A stretch of 64,000 bases of DNA, from the NCBI GenBank assembly GCA_937141935.1, contig CAKZQS010000045.1, forward strand, positions 109,341 through 173,340. Direction: 5' to 3'. Below, one piece after another: positions 26,350 through 35,553 of this stretch. Positions within the stretch are counted from its first letter, which is position 1. Every line of letters starts with the position of its first letter. Source of the DNA: an uncultured Ectothiorhodospiraceae bacterium (GTDB lineage Bacteria; Pseudomonadota; Gammaproteobacteria; Nevskiales; Oceanococcaceae). Under the pieces are notes generated by a model, which searched no databases, was not told the DNA's origin, and saw only the letters and a list, made by a program, of their open reading frames with translations. Both the position numbers and the translations under genes were made by a program.

Positions 26350-26802
26350 CTAGTTCGGCACGCCCTCGCGGTCGAGAATCACCGGCCCCGCGCCAGACTC
26401 GCCGGCGACGTCATCGGGGTTGTACAGCGGGCAGGTCTTCATCGATAGGCAGCCACAGCCGATGCAGCCGGTCAGCGAGTCGCGCAGGCGCGTCAGGTAG
26501 GCGATGCGCGCATCCAGCTGGCCGCGCCAGCGGGCCGACAAGCGTTCCCAGTCCGCCTGCGTGGGCGCGCGGGCATCGGGCAGCGAGGCCAAGGCCTGGC
26601 CGATCTCCTCCAGCGACACCCCCAGGCGCTGCGCGGCCTTGATGACCGCGATGCGGCGCAGCACATCGGCCGTGTAGCGGCGCTGGTTGCCGGCGTTGCG
26701 CTGGCTGGCAATCAGCCCCTTGGCCTCATAGAAATGCAGCGTGCTCACCCGCACGCCGCTGCGCTGCGCGATCTTGCCCACCGACCAATTGGCTGCTGCC
26801 AT
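26350..26802 (-). CDS. soxR: Redox-sensitive transcriptional activator SoxR
   Basis: A MerR-family regulator of 150 residues. The N-terminal winged helix-turn-helix (SVGKIAQRSGVRVSTLHFYEA) and the [2Fe-2S] ligand motif CIGCGCLSMKTCPLYNP (C-x2-C-x-C-x5-C) identify it as SoxR. Oxidation of the cluster by redox-cycling compounds activates promoters with a long 19-bp spacer. Exactly such a promoter lies 119 bp upstream, facing the divergent glyoxalase-like gene. The chosen ATG gives the usual SoxR length; the open frame continuing upstream has shadow-like composition. Confidence 0.96.
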   Translation of the reverse strand: MAAANWSVGKIAQRSGVRVSTLHFYEAKGLIASQRNAGNQRRYTADVLRRIAVIKAAQRLGVSLEEIGQALASLPDARAPTQADWERLSARWRGQLDARIAYLTRLRDSLTGCIGCGCLSMKTCPLYNPDDVAGESGAGPVILDREGVPN

Positions 26803-26920
26803 GCCCGACTCCTGTGCAGGCCGCGGCGCGAGCCCACCGCATGCCCCGGCCATACCGCTGCAATGGCGGCAGTGGCGGCAATGGCGGCCATAGCCCGCGC
26901 AAATCGCCGCGACACTCCGC

Positions 26921-26951
26921 TTGACCTCAAGTTTGGTTGAGGTTCTAGCAT
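26921..26951 (+). promoter_or_regulatory. SoxR-controlled promoter of the glyoxalase-like gene
   Basis: TTGACC (26921-26926) and TAGCAT (26946-26951) are separated by 19 bp, the overlong spacer typical of MerR-family targets. The spacer region carries CCTCAAGTTTGGTTGAGG (26925-26942), a near match to the known SoxR box with perfect CCTCAA/TTGAGG arms. Confidence 0.9.
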
Positions 26952-27009
26952 GCGCCGCAGTCATTCACAAGCCGCAGTTATTCACAAGCCACTGCCACAG
27001 GAGCACAGC

Positions 27010-27468
27010 ATGATCCACCTGGAACACCTCAACCTCGTCGTTGCCGACCTCGACCGCTCGCTGGCCTTTTACCGCGCCGCCTTCCCGCACTGGCACATCC
27101 GCGCCAAGGGCGGCGGCGAGTGGTACGGCAAGCCCCGGACCTGGGTGCACTTCGGCGACGACTACCAATACCTGGCGCTGAGCGATTTTGGCGAAGGCCC
27201 CAACCGCGACCTAGCCGGCCACCAGGTCGGCCTGGCCCACTTCGCCTTTGTCGTGACCGACATCAACGCCGTCATCGAACGCCTGCAGGCCGCCGGCTTT
27301 GCCATCGACAACCCCGGCGCCCAGGAGCCCTGGCGGCGCAACGTCTATTTCATCGACCCCGATGGCTTCGAAGTGGAGTTCGTGCAGTACCTCAGCGACC
27401 TGCCCGCCCAGCGCAACGCCGCACCCGAAGAGGTCCTGCAAGCGGCTGCACTCGATAACGCCGCCTGA
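27010..27468 (+). CDS. Glyoxalase/VOC superfamily protein, SoxR target
   Basis: A 152-residue vicinal-oxygen-chelate protein with two paired repeats: HLNLVVADLDRSLAFYRAAFP at the start and HFAFVVTDINAVIERLQAAGF in the second half, ending with the metal-ligand strand FEVEFVQYL. Family members include glyoxalase I, bleomycin-binding proteins and extradiol dioxygenases; the substrate is not evident. The SoxR promoter upstream points to a role in handling redox-active or electrophilic compounds. The ATG at MIHLEHLN has AGGAG at good spacing; an earlier in-frame ATG overlaps the promoter -10 and is rejected. Confidence 0.85.
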   Translation: MIHLEHLNLVVADLDRSLAFYRAAFPHWHIRAKGGGEWYGKPRTWVHFGDDYQYLALSDFGEGPNRDLAGHQVGLAHFAFVVTDINAVIERLQAAGFAIDNPGAQEPWRRNVYFIDPDGFEVEFVQYLSDLPAQRNAAPEEVLQAAALDNAA

Positions 27469-27492
27469 GCGCGCTGTCGCGCCGCTGCGCGA

Positions 27493-28689
27493 CTAAGCAG
27501 CCGTGATGTCTTCGCAGACAGAGGCGGTTGAAGACCAAGGGGTGGCAGGGATGCCATGACGGGTCTGCGCGGTGTCCCCGCCATAGACGATGTGCGGGGA
27601 CATCGGCGTTTCGCCGACCTGCTCCCTCAAGCGTTGCAAGGGCTGGAAAAAGCGGCTCGTCAGCGTGGCGGCCGACTTGATCTCAATGGCGCGCAGCGCG
27701 CCCAAGGTCTCGTCGACGACGTCGATCTCCAGGCCGCGAGACTCCCGGTAGTGGCGCAGGCGGGGCACCCGGCCCGCATTCATATGGCCCTTGAGCAGCT
27801 CGGAGACCACCCAGGTCTCGAAAATCGCACCGATGAGCGGGTGGTTGCGTAACTGGTCGGTATCGCGAATGTTCAGCAGGCGGCAGAGCACACCGCTGTC
27901 GATGAAATGCAGCTTGGGTGACTTGCTGATTTGTTTGCGCACATTGCGATGCCAGGCGGGCAGGCGGTGGATGAGGTAGCCCGCCTCCAGCACCGACAAC
28001 CACTTGCGCGCGGTGTTGTGGCTTACGCCCGCGTCCGCACCGATTTGCGAGAGGTTTTGCTCCTGCGCACTGCGCCCCGCCGCCAGGCCGGTGAAGGTCT
28101 GAAAGGCCTCCAAGTCGCCAACGTTTGCGAGATTGCGAACGTCGCGCTCCAGATAGGTCTGCGTATAAGCCGACAACCAACCCACAGGGTCCAAGTGCAT
28201 CTGCGCGATGCGCGGATAGCCCCCTTGCAGCATCACCGCGAAGAGATTTTTCGGCGCGCCGTCGAATCTCCGCAGTTCTGCATAAGACAGCGGCAGCAGC
28301 GTCAACAGCGCGGTGCGCCCGGCCAGCGACTGGCTGACAGATTCGGAAATCGCCAGGTTCTGCGACCCCGTGAGTATGAATCGCCCGGGCGCGGGATCCT
28401 CGTCCACGATGCCCTGCAGATAACCCGCGAGCTCCGGCGCGCGATGGAACTCGTCCAGAAGCACGCCGCCAGCAAACTGTGCCAAAAAGCCGCGGGGGTC
28501 CTCGCGCGCAAACTGGCGCGTGTCCGCCGCCTCCAGCGATACATAGGCGTGTTCGCCGAATACGCTGCGGCACAGCGTCGTTTTGCCCGACTGTCGCGGG
28601 CCCGTCAGCGTGACCACCGGAAGTTGCGTCGCCGCCTGTACCAGCGCTGGTTGCAGATCCCGAACGGCCGTACCTTGCTTCCCATTCAT
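27493..28689 (-). CDS. AAA-type ATPase with DUF4143 domain
   Basis: A 398-residue protein of the family annotated as ATP-binding/DUF4143. It has Walker A GPRQSGKTTL (about residues 30-39), Walker B GGVLLDEFHRAPEL, sensor region FILTGSQNLAI, a winged-helix stretch (IGADAGVSHNTARKWLSVLEAG), and a C-terminal nuclease-like region ending in SRGLEIDVVDET and AIEIKSAATL. These elements are typically mobile and scattered between genomes. Base and codon use are less GC-biased than in neighbours, which suggests transfer. Its control DNA is AT-rich and predicts a leaderless transcript. Biological role unknown; a mobile-element or defence link is possible but not shown. Confidence 0.88.
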   Translation of the reverse strand: MNGKQGTAVRDLQPALVQAATQLPVVTLTGPRQSGKTTLCRSVFGEHAYVSLEAADTRQFAREDPRGFLAQFAGGVLLDEFHRAPELAGYLQGIVDEDPAPGRFILTGSQNLAISESVSQSLAGRTALLTLLPLSYAELRRFDGAPKNLFAVMLQGGYPRIAQMHLDPVGWLSAYTQTYLERDVRNLANVGDLEAFQTFTGLAAGRSAQEQNLSQIGADAGVSHNTARKWLSVLEAGYLIHRLPAWHRNVRKQISKSPKLHFIDSGVLCRLLNIRDTDQLRNHPLIGAIFETWVVSELLKGHMNAGRVPRLRHYRESRGLEIDVVDETLGALRAIEIKSAATLTSRFFQPLQRLREQVGETPMSPHIVYGGDTAQTRHGIPATPWSSTASVCEDITAA

Positions 28690-28695
28690 TCATAA

Positions 28696-28725
28696 ATTGT
28701 AACTCTCGGTTACAGTTTATGAAAA
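28696..28725 (-). promoter_or_regulatory. Promoter with overlapping palindrome for the DUF4143 ATPase gene
   Basis: On the minus strand TACAAT (28701-28696) is a good -10, with TTTTCA (28725-28720) 18 bp upstream as a 4-of-6 -35. The predicted transcription start falls at about 28689, the A of the start codon. A perfect inverted repeat TGTAAC-N5-GTTACA (28698-28714) covers the -10 and spacer and could bind a repressor. Confidence 0.6.
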
Positions 28726-28818
28726 ACCCTCACAATCCCTCCCGCCAAGGCCAGCACCCAGGCACCGCCCGATCTTGCAGCACCCGCGAAGGCGGTCACC
28801 TTCCCAGGCCCGCCCGGG

Positions 28819-29078
28819 AGGCGCACTTTGCGGACCGTCGGCGACAGAACGTCGCCGTTCAGAGCGACCCACGGACGGGCTTGAGCGATCCGCAAAACGC
28901 GCATCGCGGGCCGGAAGGACTCCGGAGCGCCCGCTACCGCCGGCACCCACCCAGGCCGGACCGAGAGGCGCGCTTTGCGGACCGTCGGCGACAGGACGTC
29001 GCCGGCCGGAGCGGCCCATGGACGGGCTTGAGCGATCCGCAAAGTGCGCATCGCGGGCCGGCCGGACTCCGGAGCGCC
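28819..29078. repeat. Two direct copies of a 113-bp palindromic element
   Basis: Copies lie at 28819-28931 and 28966-29078 (period 147 bp) and differ at about a dozen positions. Each has an outer inverted repeat, GCGCGCTTTGCGGA pairing with TCCGCAAAGTGCGC in copy 2 (two changes in copy 1), and an inner hairpin CGGCGAC-N4-GTCGCCG. Weaker similarity continues some 35 bp upstream of each copy. The copies fill most of the 423-bp gene-free stretch between the DUF4143 ATPase and tldD (28690-29112). No convincing gene is seen here; short open frames on the minus strand only translate the repeat. Confidence 0.85.
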
Positions 29079-29112
29079 TTCGCCCTCGCCTCCCCCGGCA
29101 ACTCAATCCACC

Positions 29113-30549
29113 CTAAGCCGTACCACCAATCGTCAGCGCATCGACCTTCAGCGTCGGCTGGCCCACGCCCACCGGCACGCTCTGGCCATCCTTGCCGCAC
29201 ACGCCAATGCCGTCGTCCAGCGCCAGGTCGTTGCCGACCATGCTGATCTGCTGCAGCGTGCGCGGGCCGTTGCCGATCAGCGTCATGCCCTTGAGCGGGC
29301 GCGTGAGCTTGCCGCCTTCGATCAGGTAGGCCTCGGCGGCCGTGAAGACAAAGTTGCCCGAGGTGATGTCCACCTGCCCGCCTTCGAAATTCTTGGCGAA
29401 GATGCCGCGCTCGACGCTGGCAATGATCTCGCCCGGTTCGCTGTCGCCGGCCTCCATGAAGGTGTTGGTCATGCGCGGCATCGGCAGGTGGGCGAAGGAC
29501 TCGCGCCGCCCATTGCCGGTGGGCGCCACGCCCGACAGGCGGGCGTTGAGCTTGTCCTGCATGTAACCGCGCAGCGTGCCCTTTTCGATCAGCACATTGC
29601 GCTGCCCGGCCACGCCCTCGTCGTCGATCGTCAGCGAGCCGCGGCGGTCCGGAATCGAGCCGTCGTCCACCACCGTAACCAGCGGCGAGGCCACCTGCTC
29701 GCCCACGCGGCCGGCATAGACCGAGGTGTTCTTGCGGTTGAAGTCGCCCTCCAGGCCATGGCCGACGGCCTCATGCAGCAGCACACCGGGCCAGCCCGGG
29801 CCCAGCACCACCGGGAAGGTGCCGGCGGGGGCCGGGTCGGCCTCCAGGCGCAGCAGCGCCAGGCGCACCGCCTCGCGGGCCACGTCGGCCGGGTCCATGC
29901 GCTGCAGCAGCGTGTCCAGGCCGTAGCGCCCGCCGCCGCCGCTGTGCGCGCTCTCGCGCTTGCCGTCGCGCTCCACCACGACGCTGACGTTGAGCCGGGT
30001 CATCGGCCGCACATCGGCGGCCAGCGTGCCGTCGCTCATCGCGATCAGCACATGCTGGTGGCTGGCGGCCAGGCTGACGTTGACCTGACACACCGCCGGG
30101 TCGGCCGCGCGCGCGGCGGCGTCGGCCGTGCGCATGGCGGCGATCTTGTCGGCATCCGGCAGGCTGCGAATCGGGTCGGCATCGGTGTACAGCGCCGGGG
30201 CGCCGCTGGCCTGCACCGGCAGGGCGCGGCTGCCGCGGCCGTCACGCGCCAGGGCGGCGGCCGTGCCCGCGGCCTGCTGCAGCGCCTGCGGCGTCAGCTC
30301 TTCGGTATAGGCCAGGCCCGAGGTCTCGCCGGCGATGCCGCGCAGGCCCACGCCCTGTTCGATGGAGAAGCTGCCGGCCTTGATGATGCCGTCCTCCAGC
30401 GACCAGCCCTGATTGCGCCGGCTCTGGAAGTAAAGGTCGGCGGCGTCCAGGCCCGGTGCCAGCAGCTTGTCCAGGCTGCGCTCCAGGTCGCTGTCGCTCA
30501 GGCCGCCGGGTTCCAGCAGCTGCGCACGGGCAAGGTCCAGGGTGCTCAT
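29113..30549 (-). CDS. tldD: Metalloprotease TldD
   Basis: The zinc-binding motif [11 protein letters not shown], the conserved [17 protein letters not shown] block and the C-terminal [22 protein letters not shown] stretch identify TldD; length (478) fits the family. With TldE/PmbA it forms a peptidase that trims unfolded peptides and processes microcin precursors; the partner gene is not in the window. It is the last gene of the long minus-strand run starting at holA, 34 bp after the amidohydrolase. Two adjacent ATG codons exist; the second is chosen because GGAG lies 7 bp before it. Confidence 0.95.
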   Translation of the reverse strand: MSTLDLARAQLLEPGGLSDSDLERSLDKLLAPGLDAADLYFQSRRNQGWSLEDGIIKAGSFSIEQGVGLRGIAGETSGLAYTEELTPQALQQAAGTAAALARDGRGSRALPVQASGAPALYTDADPIRSLPDADKIAAMRTADAAARAADPAVCQVNVSLAASHQHVLIAMSDGTLAADVRPMTRLNVSVVVERDGKRESAHSGGGGRYGLDTLLQRMDPADVAREAVRLALLRLEADPAPAGTFPVVLGPGWPGVLLHEAVGHGLEGDFNRKNTSVYAGRVGEQVASPLVTVVDDGSIPDRRGSLTIDDEGVAGQRNVLIEKGTLRGYMQDKLNARLSGVAPTGNGRRESFAHLPMPRMTNTFMEAGDSEPGEIIASVERGIFAKNFEGGQVDITSGNFVFTAAEAYLIEGGKLTRPLKGMTLIGNGPRTLQQISMVGNDLALDDGIGVCGKDGQSVPVGVGQPTLKVDALTIGGTA

Positions 30550-30583
30550 CATGTACTCCGAATGGGGGCGGCGCGGCACACGC

Positions 30584-31444
30584 TCAAGGCGCGCCGGCGG
30601 AATCCTGCGCCCCGGTCAGCTCGGTGGGGCGGCGGTGCGAGTGGACCGGGAAGCGCTGTTGCAGTTCCCGCTGCTGGCCCAGATCCAGCTCGGCGGTGAT
30701 GATGCCGGGCTCGTGGCCGGCCTGGGCCAGCACGCGACCCCAGGGGTCGATGATCATGCTGTGGCCCCAGGTCTGCCGGCCGCTGGCGTGGCGGCCGCAC
30801 TGGTTGGCGGCGATGACGAAACACTGGGTCTCGATGGCGCGTGCGCGCAGCAGCGGCTCCCAGTGTGCCTGGCCGGTGGTGTGGGTAAACGCCGCCGGCA
30901 CCGTGATGATCTGCGCGCCAGCCAGCGCCAGGGCGAGGTAATGCTCGGCAAAGCGCAGGTCGTAGCAGATCGACAGCCCCCAGCGCAGCTGCTCGCAGCT
31001 CAGCACGATCGGCGGGTTGTCGCCGGGCGCGATGGTGCGCGACTCGTGGTAGCTCTCGCCGCTGGCCGCCTCGACATCGAAGAGGTGGCGCTTGTCGTAA
31101 TGGCCGGCAATCGCGCCGCCCCGGTCGCTGAGCCAGCAGCGCGCCAGCACGCGCTCGGTCTGCGCCGGGTCGGGGTGGCAATACAGGCTGCCGGCGACCA
31201 GACCCAGGCCGTGCCGCGCGCCCAGCGCGAGCACGCGGTCGCGCCAGTGCCAGTCGGGCGCCCGGTCGGCCGCCTCGAATTTGTCGCCATCGCGCTGGCC
31301 CATGCACAGCAGGTTTTCCGGCAGCACGGCCATCGTTGCGCCGGCCTCGCGCGCGGCCGCCAGCAGCGGTTCAAGCAGGCGCAGGTTGTCCTCGGCGCCG
31401 GGCTGGCCGTTGAGCTGGATGGCGGCGACGGTGATGCGGCTCAT
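30584..31444 (-). CDS. Carbon-nitrogen hydrolase (nitrilase superfamily, Nit1-like)
   Basis: The Glu-Lys-Cys triad is visible as LPEN (Glu43), HYDKRHLFD (Lys) and SICYDLRF (Cys), with [19 protein letters not shown] near the C terminus. The pattern is that of Nit1-type deaminated-glutathione amidases, a repair enzyme in cytoplasm; other omega-amidase activities remain possible. At 286 residues it has normal length. The start codon overlaps the yhdP stop (ATGA), so translation is coupled. The same neighbour order occurs in Xanthomonas relatives. Confidence 0.9.
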   Translation of the reverse strand: MSRITVAAIQLNGQPGAEDNLRLLEPLLAAAREAGATMAVLPENLLCMGQRDGDKFEAADRAPDWHWRDRVLALGARHGLGLVAGSLYCHPDPAQTERVLARCWLSDRGGAIAGHYDKRHLFDVEAASGESYHESRTIAPGDNPPIVLSCEQLRWGLSICYDLRFAEHYLALALAGAQIITVPAAFTHTTGQAHWEPLLRARAIETQCFVIAANQCGRHASGRQTWGHSMIIDPWGRVLAQAGHEPGIITAELDLGQQRELQQRFPVHSHRRPTELTGAQDSAGAP

Positions 31445-34400
31445 TGCAGGGGCTCCACCTGGGGGTTGTCCAAGGGGCCGCTCAGCCGGTAGCTGATCTG
31501 CCCCACCTGATCCAGCGGCTTGTCCAGCAGCTCCTGGGCGAAAAGCATGAACAGGCCCACGGCCGGCCCGCCGAGCACCGTGGCCGCGGCGGTCAGGCCG
31601 TGCGAGATGCCAGGGTAGATCGTGACCCGCTGATCCTGCACGCGCTGCACCAGGTCCACCTCGCCGCGCGCCTCGACCCGCACCGAGGGGCCATTGATGC
31701 GCAGGTTGTCGGTGCGGGCCACGCCCTCCTCCAGCGCATAGCTTCCCGACAGGCTGTCAAAGGCCAGCCCGCTGTCGGTGAGATCGGAGAAATCCAGCAA
31801 GAAGCGCCGCGGCAACGCGGTGACGCTGAGCAGACCCAGCAGGCGGCCGGCGCCGGGGTCCACGCTGACCAGCCGGCCCTCATCGAGGTCAAAGCGCACG
31901 TGGCCGTTCAGGCGCAAGGCCGCCAGGTCCTCGGGGCGGCGCCACATCAGCCCGCCCTCGGCGCTGAGCTGCTCCGCGCGCAGTTGGCCGGCATACCCCA
32001 GGGCCCGCAGCCAGGGGTCGGCATCGTCGACATCGATCTCGAAGCGCAGGGTGCTGGCGGCGCCGCCCTCGGGCTGCAGGCGCCCCGACAGCGCCAGCTG
32101 CGGCGTGGTGTCGCCGCCGATACGCAGCGTCTCGATGGCCGTGCCGCCGCCGCTGGGGCGCAGCGCCAGCGTCAGCGGGCCGAGGTCCTCGTCGTTCAGG
32201 CGAAAGCGCGACACGCGCAGGTCCAGCGCCGGCGCCTCGGCCGCCTGCGGCAAGGTCTCCGCCACGCCGCGCGCGGGCGCGGCGGCCCTGCCCTCCTCGT
32301 CCGTTGCCGCGGCGGCCGACTCCGGCGGGGCAAACCGCCAGTCCAGCCGCTCGAACTGCCCGGCGAAGGCGCCGCGGCCCTGGCCGTCACGCGTTGCCAG
32401 CAGCTGGCCCTGCAGCGACTCGCCGTCCAGGTTGATCAGCCAGCTTTCGCCGGAGCGCAGCACCTGCAGGTTCACCTGGGGCCACAGCTGGCCCTGGTAG
32501 CGCAGCCCGCCCAAGGCCAGGCTGAGCCCGCCAAAGTCCGGCGCCGGGGGCTCGCCGCCATCGCCCTGCGCCGGCGTGGTCGGGCCGCCGCGCATGTCCT
32601 CCAGCAGATCCAGCCAGGCGCCCAGGTGCAGGGTGGGCAGGCTGCCGTCGATCCACAGCCCCTCAGCCGGCGAGGGGGCCAGGCGGTCGCTGCCGAAATG
32701 CAGCGCCAGGCGCTGCTGCGGCGTGCCCAGTCGCTGCGCGCTGAGCCCCAGCGCGCGGTCGTAGGCCAGTTCCAGCGTGCGGGCCCGGGGCCGGTAGCGC
32801 AGCAAGGTGCGGCGCGCCTGCTCCACCGGCTTGGCCAGCGGCGGCGGCAAGGCCACCGCGGCGCCCACCAGGTCGGTGCGCAGCGTCAGCAGCGGCGGCG
32901 CGCTGCCGCCGAACTCGGTCTCGACGGCCACCTGCGTGGTGCCGTGCAGGCGGTTCTGCAGCCACATCGGCAGCGGCCAATCAGTGGGGATTTCGTCCAG
33001 CCGCACCGGGCCGCTGGCCCGCACGGTCGAGCGCCCGCCACGGCGGCTGGCGCGCAGCTGCAGCGGCCAGCCATTCATCGCACCCCGCAGGCCGTCGCTG
33101 GCCAGCCCCTCGCTGCCCAGCAACAGCGGCCCGCGCAGGTCGTTCAGCGGGCTGGGCCAGCCACTGATGTCCAGCCGCACGCCATCAAGCTGGGCCTGCG
33201 CCGACCAGCGCGGCCGCTCCTGCCTGCGCAGATCCAAAGCCAGATCCAGCTGCGCGGTCATCGGGCCGCGCGCCTGCACGGTATTGACCACCGCCCGCAC
33301 CTGCGGCTCCAGCGGGCTGTCCAGCAGGGTGTCCAGCACCGTGGCCGCATCGCCTTGCAGCACGGCGTCGATCAGCAACAGCCCGCCCGGGTCCGGGCGC
33401 ATGCGGGCCGCGATGTCGCGCACTGCCAGGTCGCCGATACGGCCGCTCGGCACCAGCACATCCAGGTCGCGATCGCGGATGCGCACCGTGCCCTCGTCGG
33501 CCAGCAGCGGCCGCCAGCCGGGCGCAAAGCGAAGCTCGACCTCGTTCAGCGCCAGGTCCACCTCGGTGCGGCGAATCTCGCGACCCTGGCCCTGCAGTCG
33601 CACATGGCCCTCGCGCAACTCGCCGGCGTTGGCGGCGGCCTCGAGCCAGCGGCGCAGGCTGGGCTGCCAGATCAGCGGCACCTTGCCGCGTGCGGTGGTG
33701 ACATCGGGGGACAGGAAGCGGAAGTCGGCATGCCATGCACCCTGGGCCTCGCGCGACAGCCGGCCGACGCCATCGACGCCGGACACGGCATAGGCCAGGT
33801 CGGGCAGTTCGAGCTGCAGGCCGGCATCGCTGAGCGCCCAGTCCAGCGTGCCCGCGAGGCTGTCGACACGGGTGCTGTCCTCAAACAGCGCCGGCCAGTG
33901 CAGGTCGACCTCCTGGGCGTTCAGCAGCAGCCGGCCGCGGTTGCCGGCACTGCTGACCTCGCCGCTCAGGCCCAGCAGCCGGATCTCCGGCGCATCCAGC
34001 CCGAAGCCCACCTGGTTCAGGCGCGCCGTCAAGGCCGGCCGCCCTTCGGGCACGCGCCATTCCAGCGTGACGTCGCTGAGCGCGCCGGCCAGGCTGTCCA
34101 CGGGCAGGGGTCGCGCCAGGCTGGGGCGCAGCAGAGGCCACAGGTCGCCCAGGTCCAGCCACTCGGCCTGCAGCGCCAGCAGCGGGTCGACGCCGCCGCT
34201 GTATTCGAACCACAGCGCCTGGCGCGGCCAGCTGGAGCGGCCGATGACCACCGCCAGATCAGGGCTTTCGACGCGCAGCCCGTCGCTGCGCACCACCCCG
34301 GTCAAGGGCCCCTGCACGACCAGTTCGGTGTCGACCTCGACCACCGCCGCGCCGTCCGCACGCCCTGCAAGCGCAGCCTGGTCCGCGCCAAGGTCGTCGC

Positions 34401-35487
34401 CGGGGTCGTCGCCTCCGGGGTCGTCGTCTCCGGGGTCGGCGCCCGCGTCGGCGTCGGCGGGAAGCACGGCGGGTGCCTGCAGGGCGGTGTGGATCCTGCC
34501 GCCAAAGGGCCAGTCGCCGGCCGCGTCACGCTCGGCTTCGCCTTCCAGGTGCAGTAGCTGCACGGCGGGCCAGGCGGCGGCCTGCGGCCACAGCGCACGC
34601 AGCGGCGCCAGATCGAGATTGCTGGCCTCGACCTGCACGGCCACCGGCTCGCGCTCCAGCAGGCCCACTTCGAGCAGCAGCGCGCCGCCGCCATGGCGGC
34701 GGGCCTCCAGGCGCAGCCGGTCGCCGCCGAAGCGGCGTTGCCAGCGCGCCTCGGCGATGTCCCAACGGCCCAGTTCGACCACGTAGGCGGGCTGCGTCGC
34801 AGGCTCCGTTGCGGACACTGGATCTGGTTCTGGCGCGGCCTGCGCGCTGGCCCCGGAATCGGCAGCGGCATCGGCATCCGCACCGGGGCTGGTCGATTCC
34901 TGCGGCTGCGCCTCGCCGCTGGCGGCGGCCGTGTCGCGGGCCGCGGCCGCGTCGCCGGCAGCGGCCGTGTCGCCGGCGGCGGCCGGGGCCAACGCGCCGG
35001 CCGGCACGGCGGGCAGGTGCAGCACGGCGTTGCGCACGCGGATGCTGTCCAGCGATTCCAGCGTGCGCCAGAACAGCTCGGGGTCGGCATCGCCCTCGGC
35101 GCGGGGCAGGCCGCGCAGCTGCCAGCGGCCCTGGGCGTGGTGCACCACGACCTCGGCCCCGTCGATGGTGATGCGGCGCGGCTGCAACTGGCCCCGCAGC
35201 AGGCGCAGCGGGTCCAGGCCCACGCGCAGGGCATCGGCGCGCAACGGCGCCGCGTCCGCGGCCTGCAGGCGGACCTCCTGCATCGAAACGGCCGGGCCGA
35301 AGCCCTCCCAGGCCAGGTTCAGCCGGCCGATCTCCACATCGGCCTGCAGCCGCGTCTCCAGCTCGGCCACCAGGCGCTCGCGGTACTCCGGCGCGTAGTG
35401 CATCGCGGCGCGAAAGCCGGCCGCGGCCACGCCGGCCAGCAACAGCAGCAGCAGCGCCGCCTGCAGCAGCCTGCGAACCCAACGCAT
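31441..35487 (-). CDS. yhdP: YhdP family AsmA-like envelope protein
   Basis: A 1348-residue bridge-like lipid-transport-type protein: one N-terminal membrane helix (LLQAALLLLLLAGVAAAGF), then a very long periplasmic chain with the YhdP landmarks LGRWDIAEARW, LVGAAVALPPPLAKP and, near the end, GRLVSVDPGAGRLLGLLSVTALPRRFLLDFSDL. YhdP with TamB and YdbH moves phospholipids to the outer membrane. It is slightly longer than the E. coli protein because of an Ala/Asp/Gln-rich insertion (about residues 165-225), and there is a second acidic run (DADAGADPGDDDPGGDDPGDD region), both encoded by repetitive DNA. It lies 66 bp after rng. Confidence 0.93.
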   Translation of the reverse strand: MRWVRRLLQAALLLLLLAGVAAAGFRAAMHYAPEYRERLVAELETRLQADVEIGRLNLAWEGFGPAVSMQEVRLQAADAAPLRADALRVGLDPLRLLRGQLQPRRITIDGAEVVVHHAQGRWQLRGLPRAEGDADPELFWRTLESLDSIRVRNAVLHLPAVPAGALAPAAAGDTAAAGDAAAARDTAAASGEAQPQESTSPGADADAAADSGASAQAAPEPDPVSATEPATQPAYVVELGRWDIAEARWQRRFGGDRLRLEARRHGGGALLLEVGLLEREPVAVQVEASNLDLAPLRALWPQAAAWPAVQLLHLEGEAERDAAGDWPFGGRIHTALQAPAVLPADADAGADPGDDDPGGDDPGDDLGADQAALAGRADGAAVVEVDTELVVQGPLTGVVRSDGLRVESPDLAVVIGRSSWPRQALWFEYSGGVDPLLALQAEWLDLGDLWPLLRPSLARPLPVDSLAGALSDVTLEWRVPEGRPALTARLNQVGFGLDAPEIRLLGLSGEVSSAGNRGRLLLNAQEVDLHWPALFEDSTRVDSLAGTLDWALSDAGLQLELPDLAYAVSGVDGVGRLSREAQGAWHADFRFLSPDVTTARGKVPLIWQPSLRRWLEAAANAGELREGHVRLQGQGREIRRTEVDLALNEVELRFAPGWRPLLADEGTVRIRDRDLDVLVPSGRIGDLAVRDIAARMRPDPGGLLLIDAVLQGDAATVLDTLLDSPLEPQVRAVVNTVQARGPMTAQLDLALDLRRQERPRWSAQAQLDGVRLDISGWPSPLNDLRGPLLLGSEGLASDGLRGAMNGWPLQLRASRRGGRSTVRASGPVRLDEIPTDWPLPMWLQNRLHGTTQVAVETEFGGSAPPLLTLRTDLVGAAVALPPPLAKPVEQARRTLLRYRPRARTLELAYDRALGLSAQRLGTPQQRLALHFGSDRLAPSPAEGLWIDGSLPTLHLGAWLDLLEDMRGGPTTPAQGDGGEPPAPDFGGLSLALGGLRYQGQLWPQVNLQVLRSGESWLINLDGESLQGQLLATRDGQGRGAFAGQFERLDWRFAPPESAAAATDEEGRAAAPARGVAETLPQAAEAPALDLRVSRFRLNDEDLGPLTLALRPSGGGTAIETLRIGGDTTPQLALSGRLQPEGGAASTLRFEIDVDDADPWLRALGYAGQLRAEQLSAEGGLMWRRPEDLAALRLNGHVRFDLDEGRLVSVDPGAGRLLGLLSVTALPRRFLLDFSDLTDSGLAFDSLSGSYALEEGVARTDNLRINGPSVRVEARGEVDLVQRVQDQRVTIYPGISHGLTAAATVLGGPAVGLFMLFAQELLDKPLDQVGQISYRLSGPLDNPQVEPLQ

Positions 35488-35553
35488 CGGCTTGGGGCGG
35501 CTCAGGCCGCGGGGCCGGCGACGGCGATGCCTGCGGCCGCCACCCGGGCGCGG

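Noticed and set aside
27493..28689. Toxin-antitoxin module around the DUF4143 ATPase
   Set aside because: No second small gene is visible on either side.
28819..29078. CRISPR array
   Set aside because: Only two copies, far too long, and no unique spacers of constant size.
28710..29106. Short minus-strand frames over the direct repeats
   Set aside because: They only translate the two repeat copies; no ribosome-binding site or family match.
31444..34557. 1037-codon open frame on the plus strand opposite yhdP
   Set aside because: Same reason; yhdP on the other strand has full family signatures and coupled neighbours.
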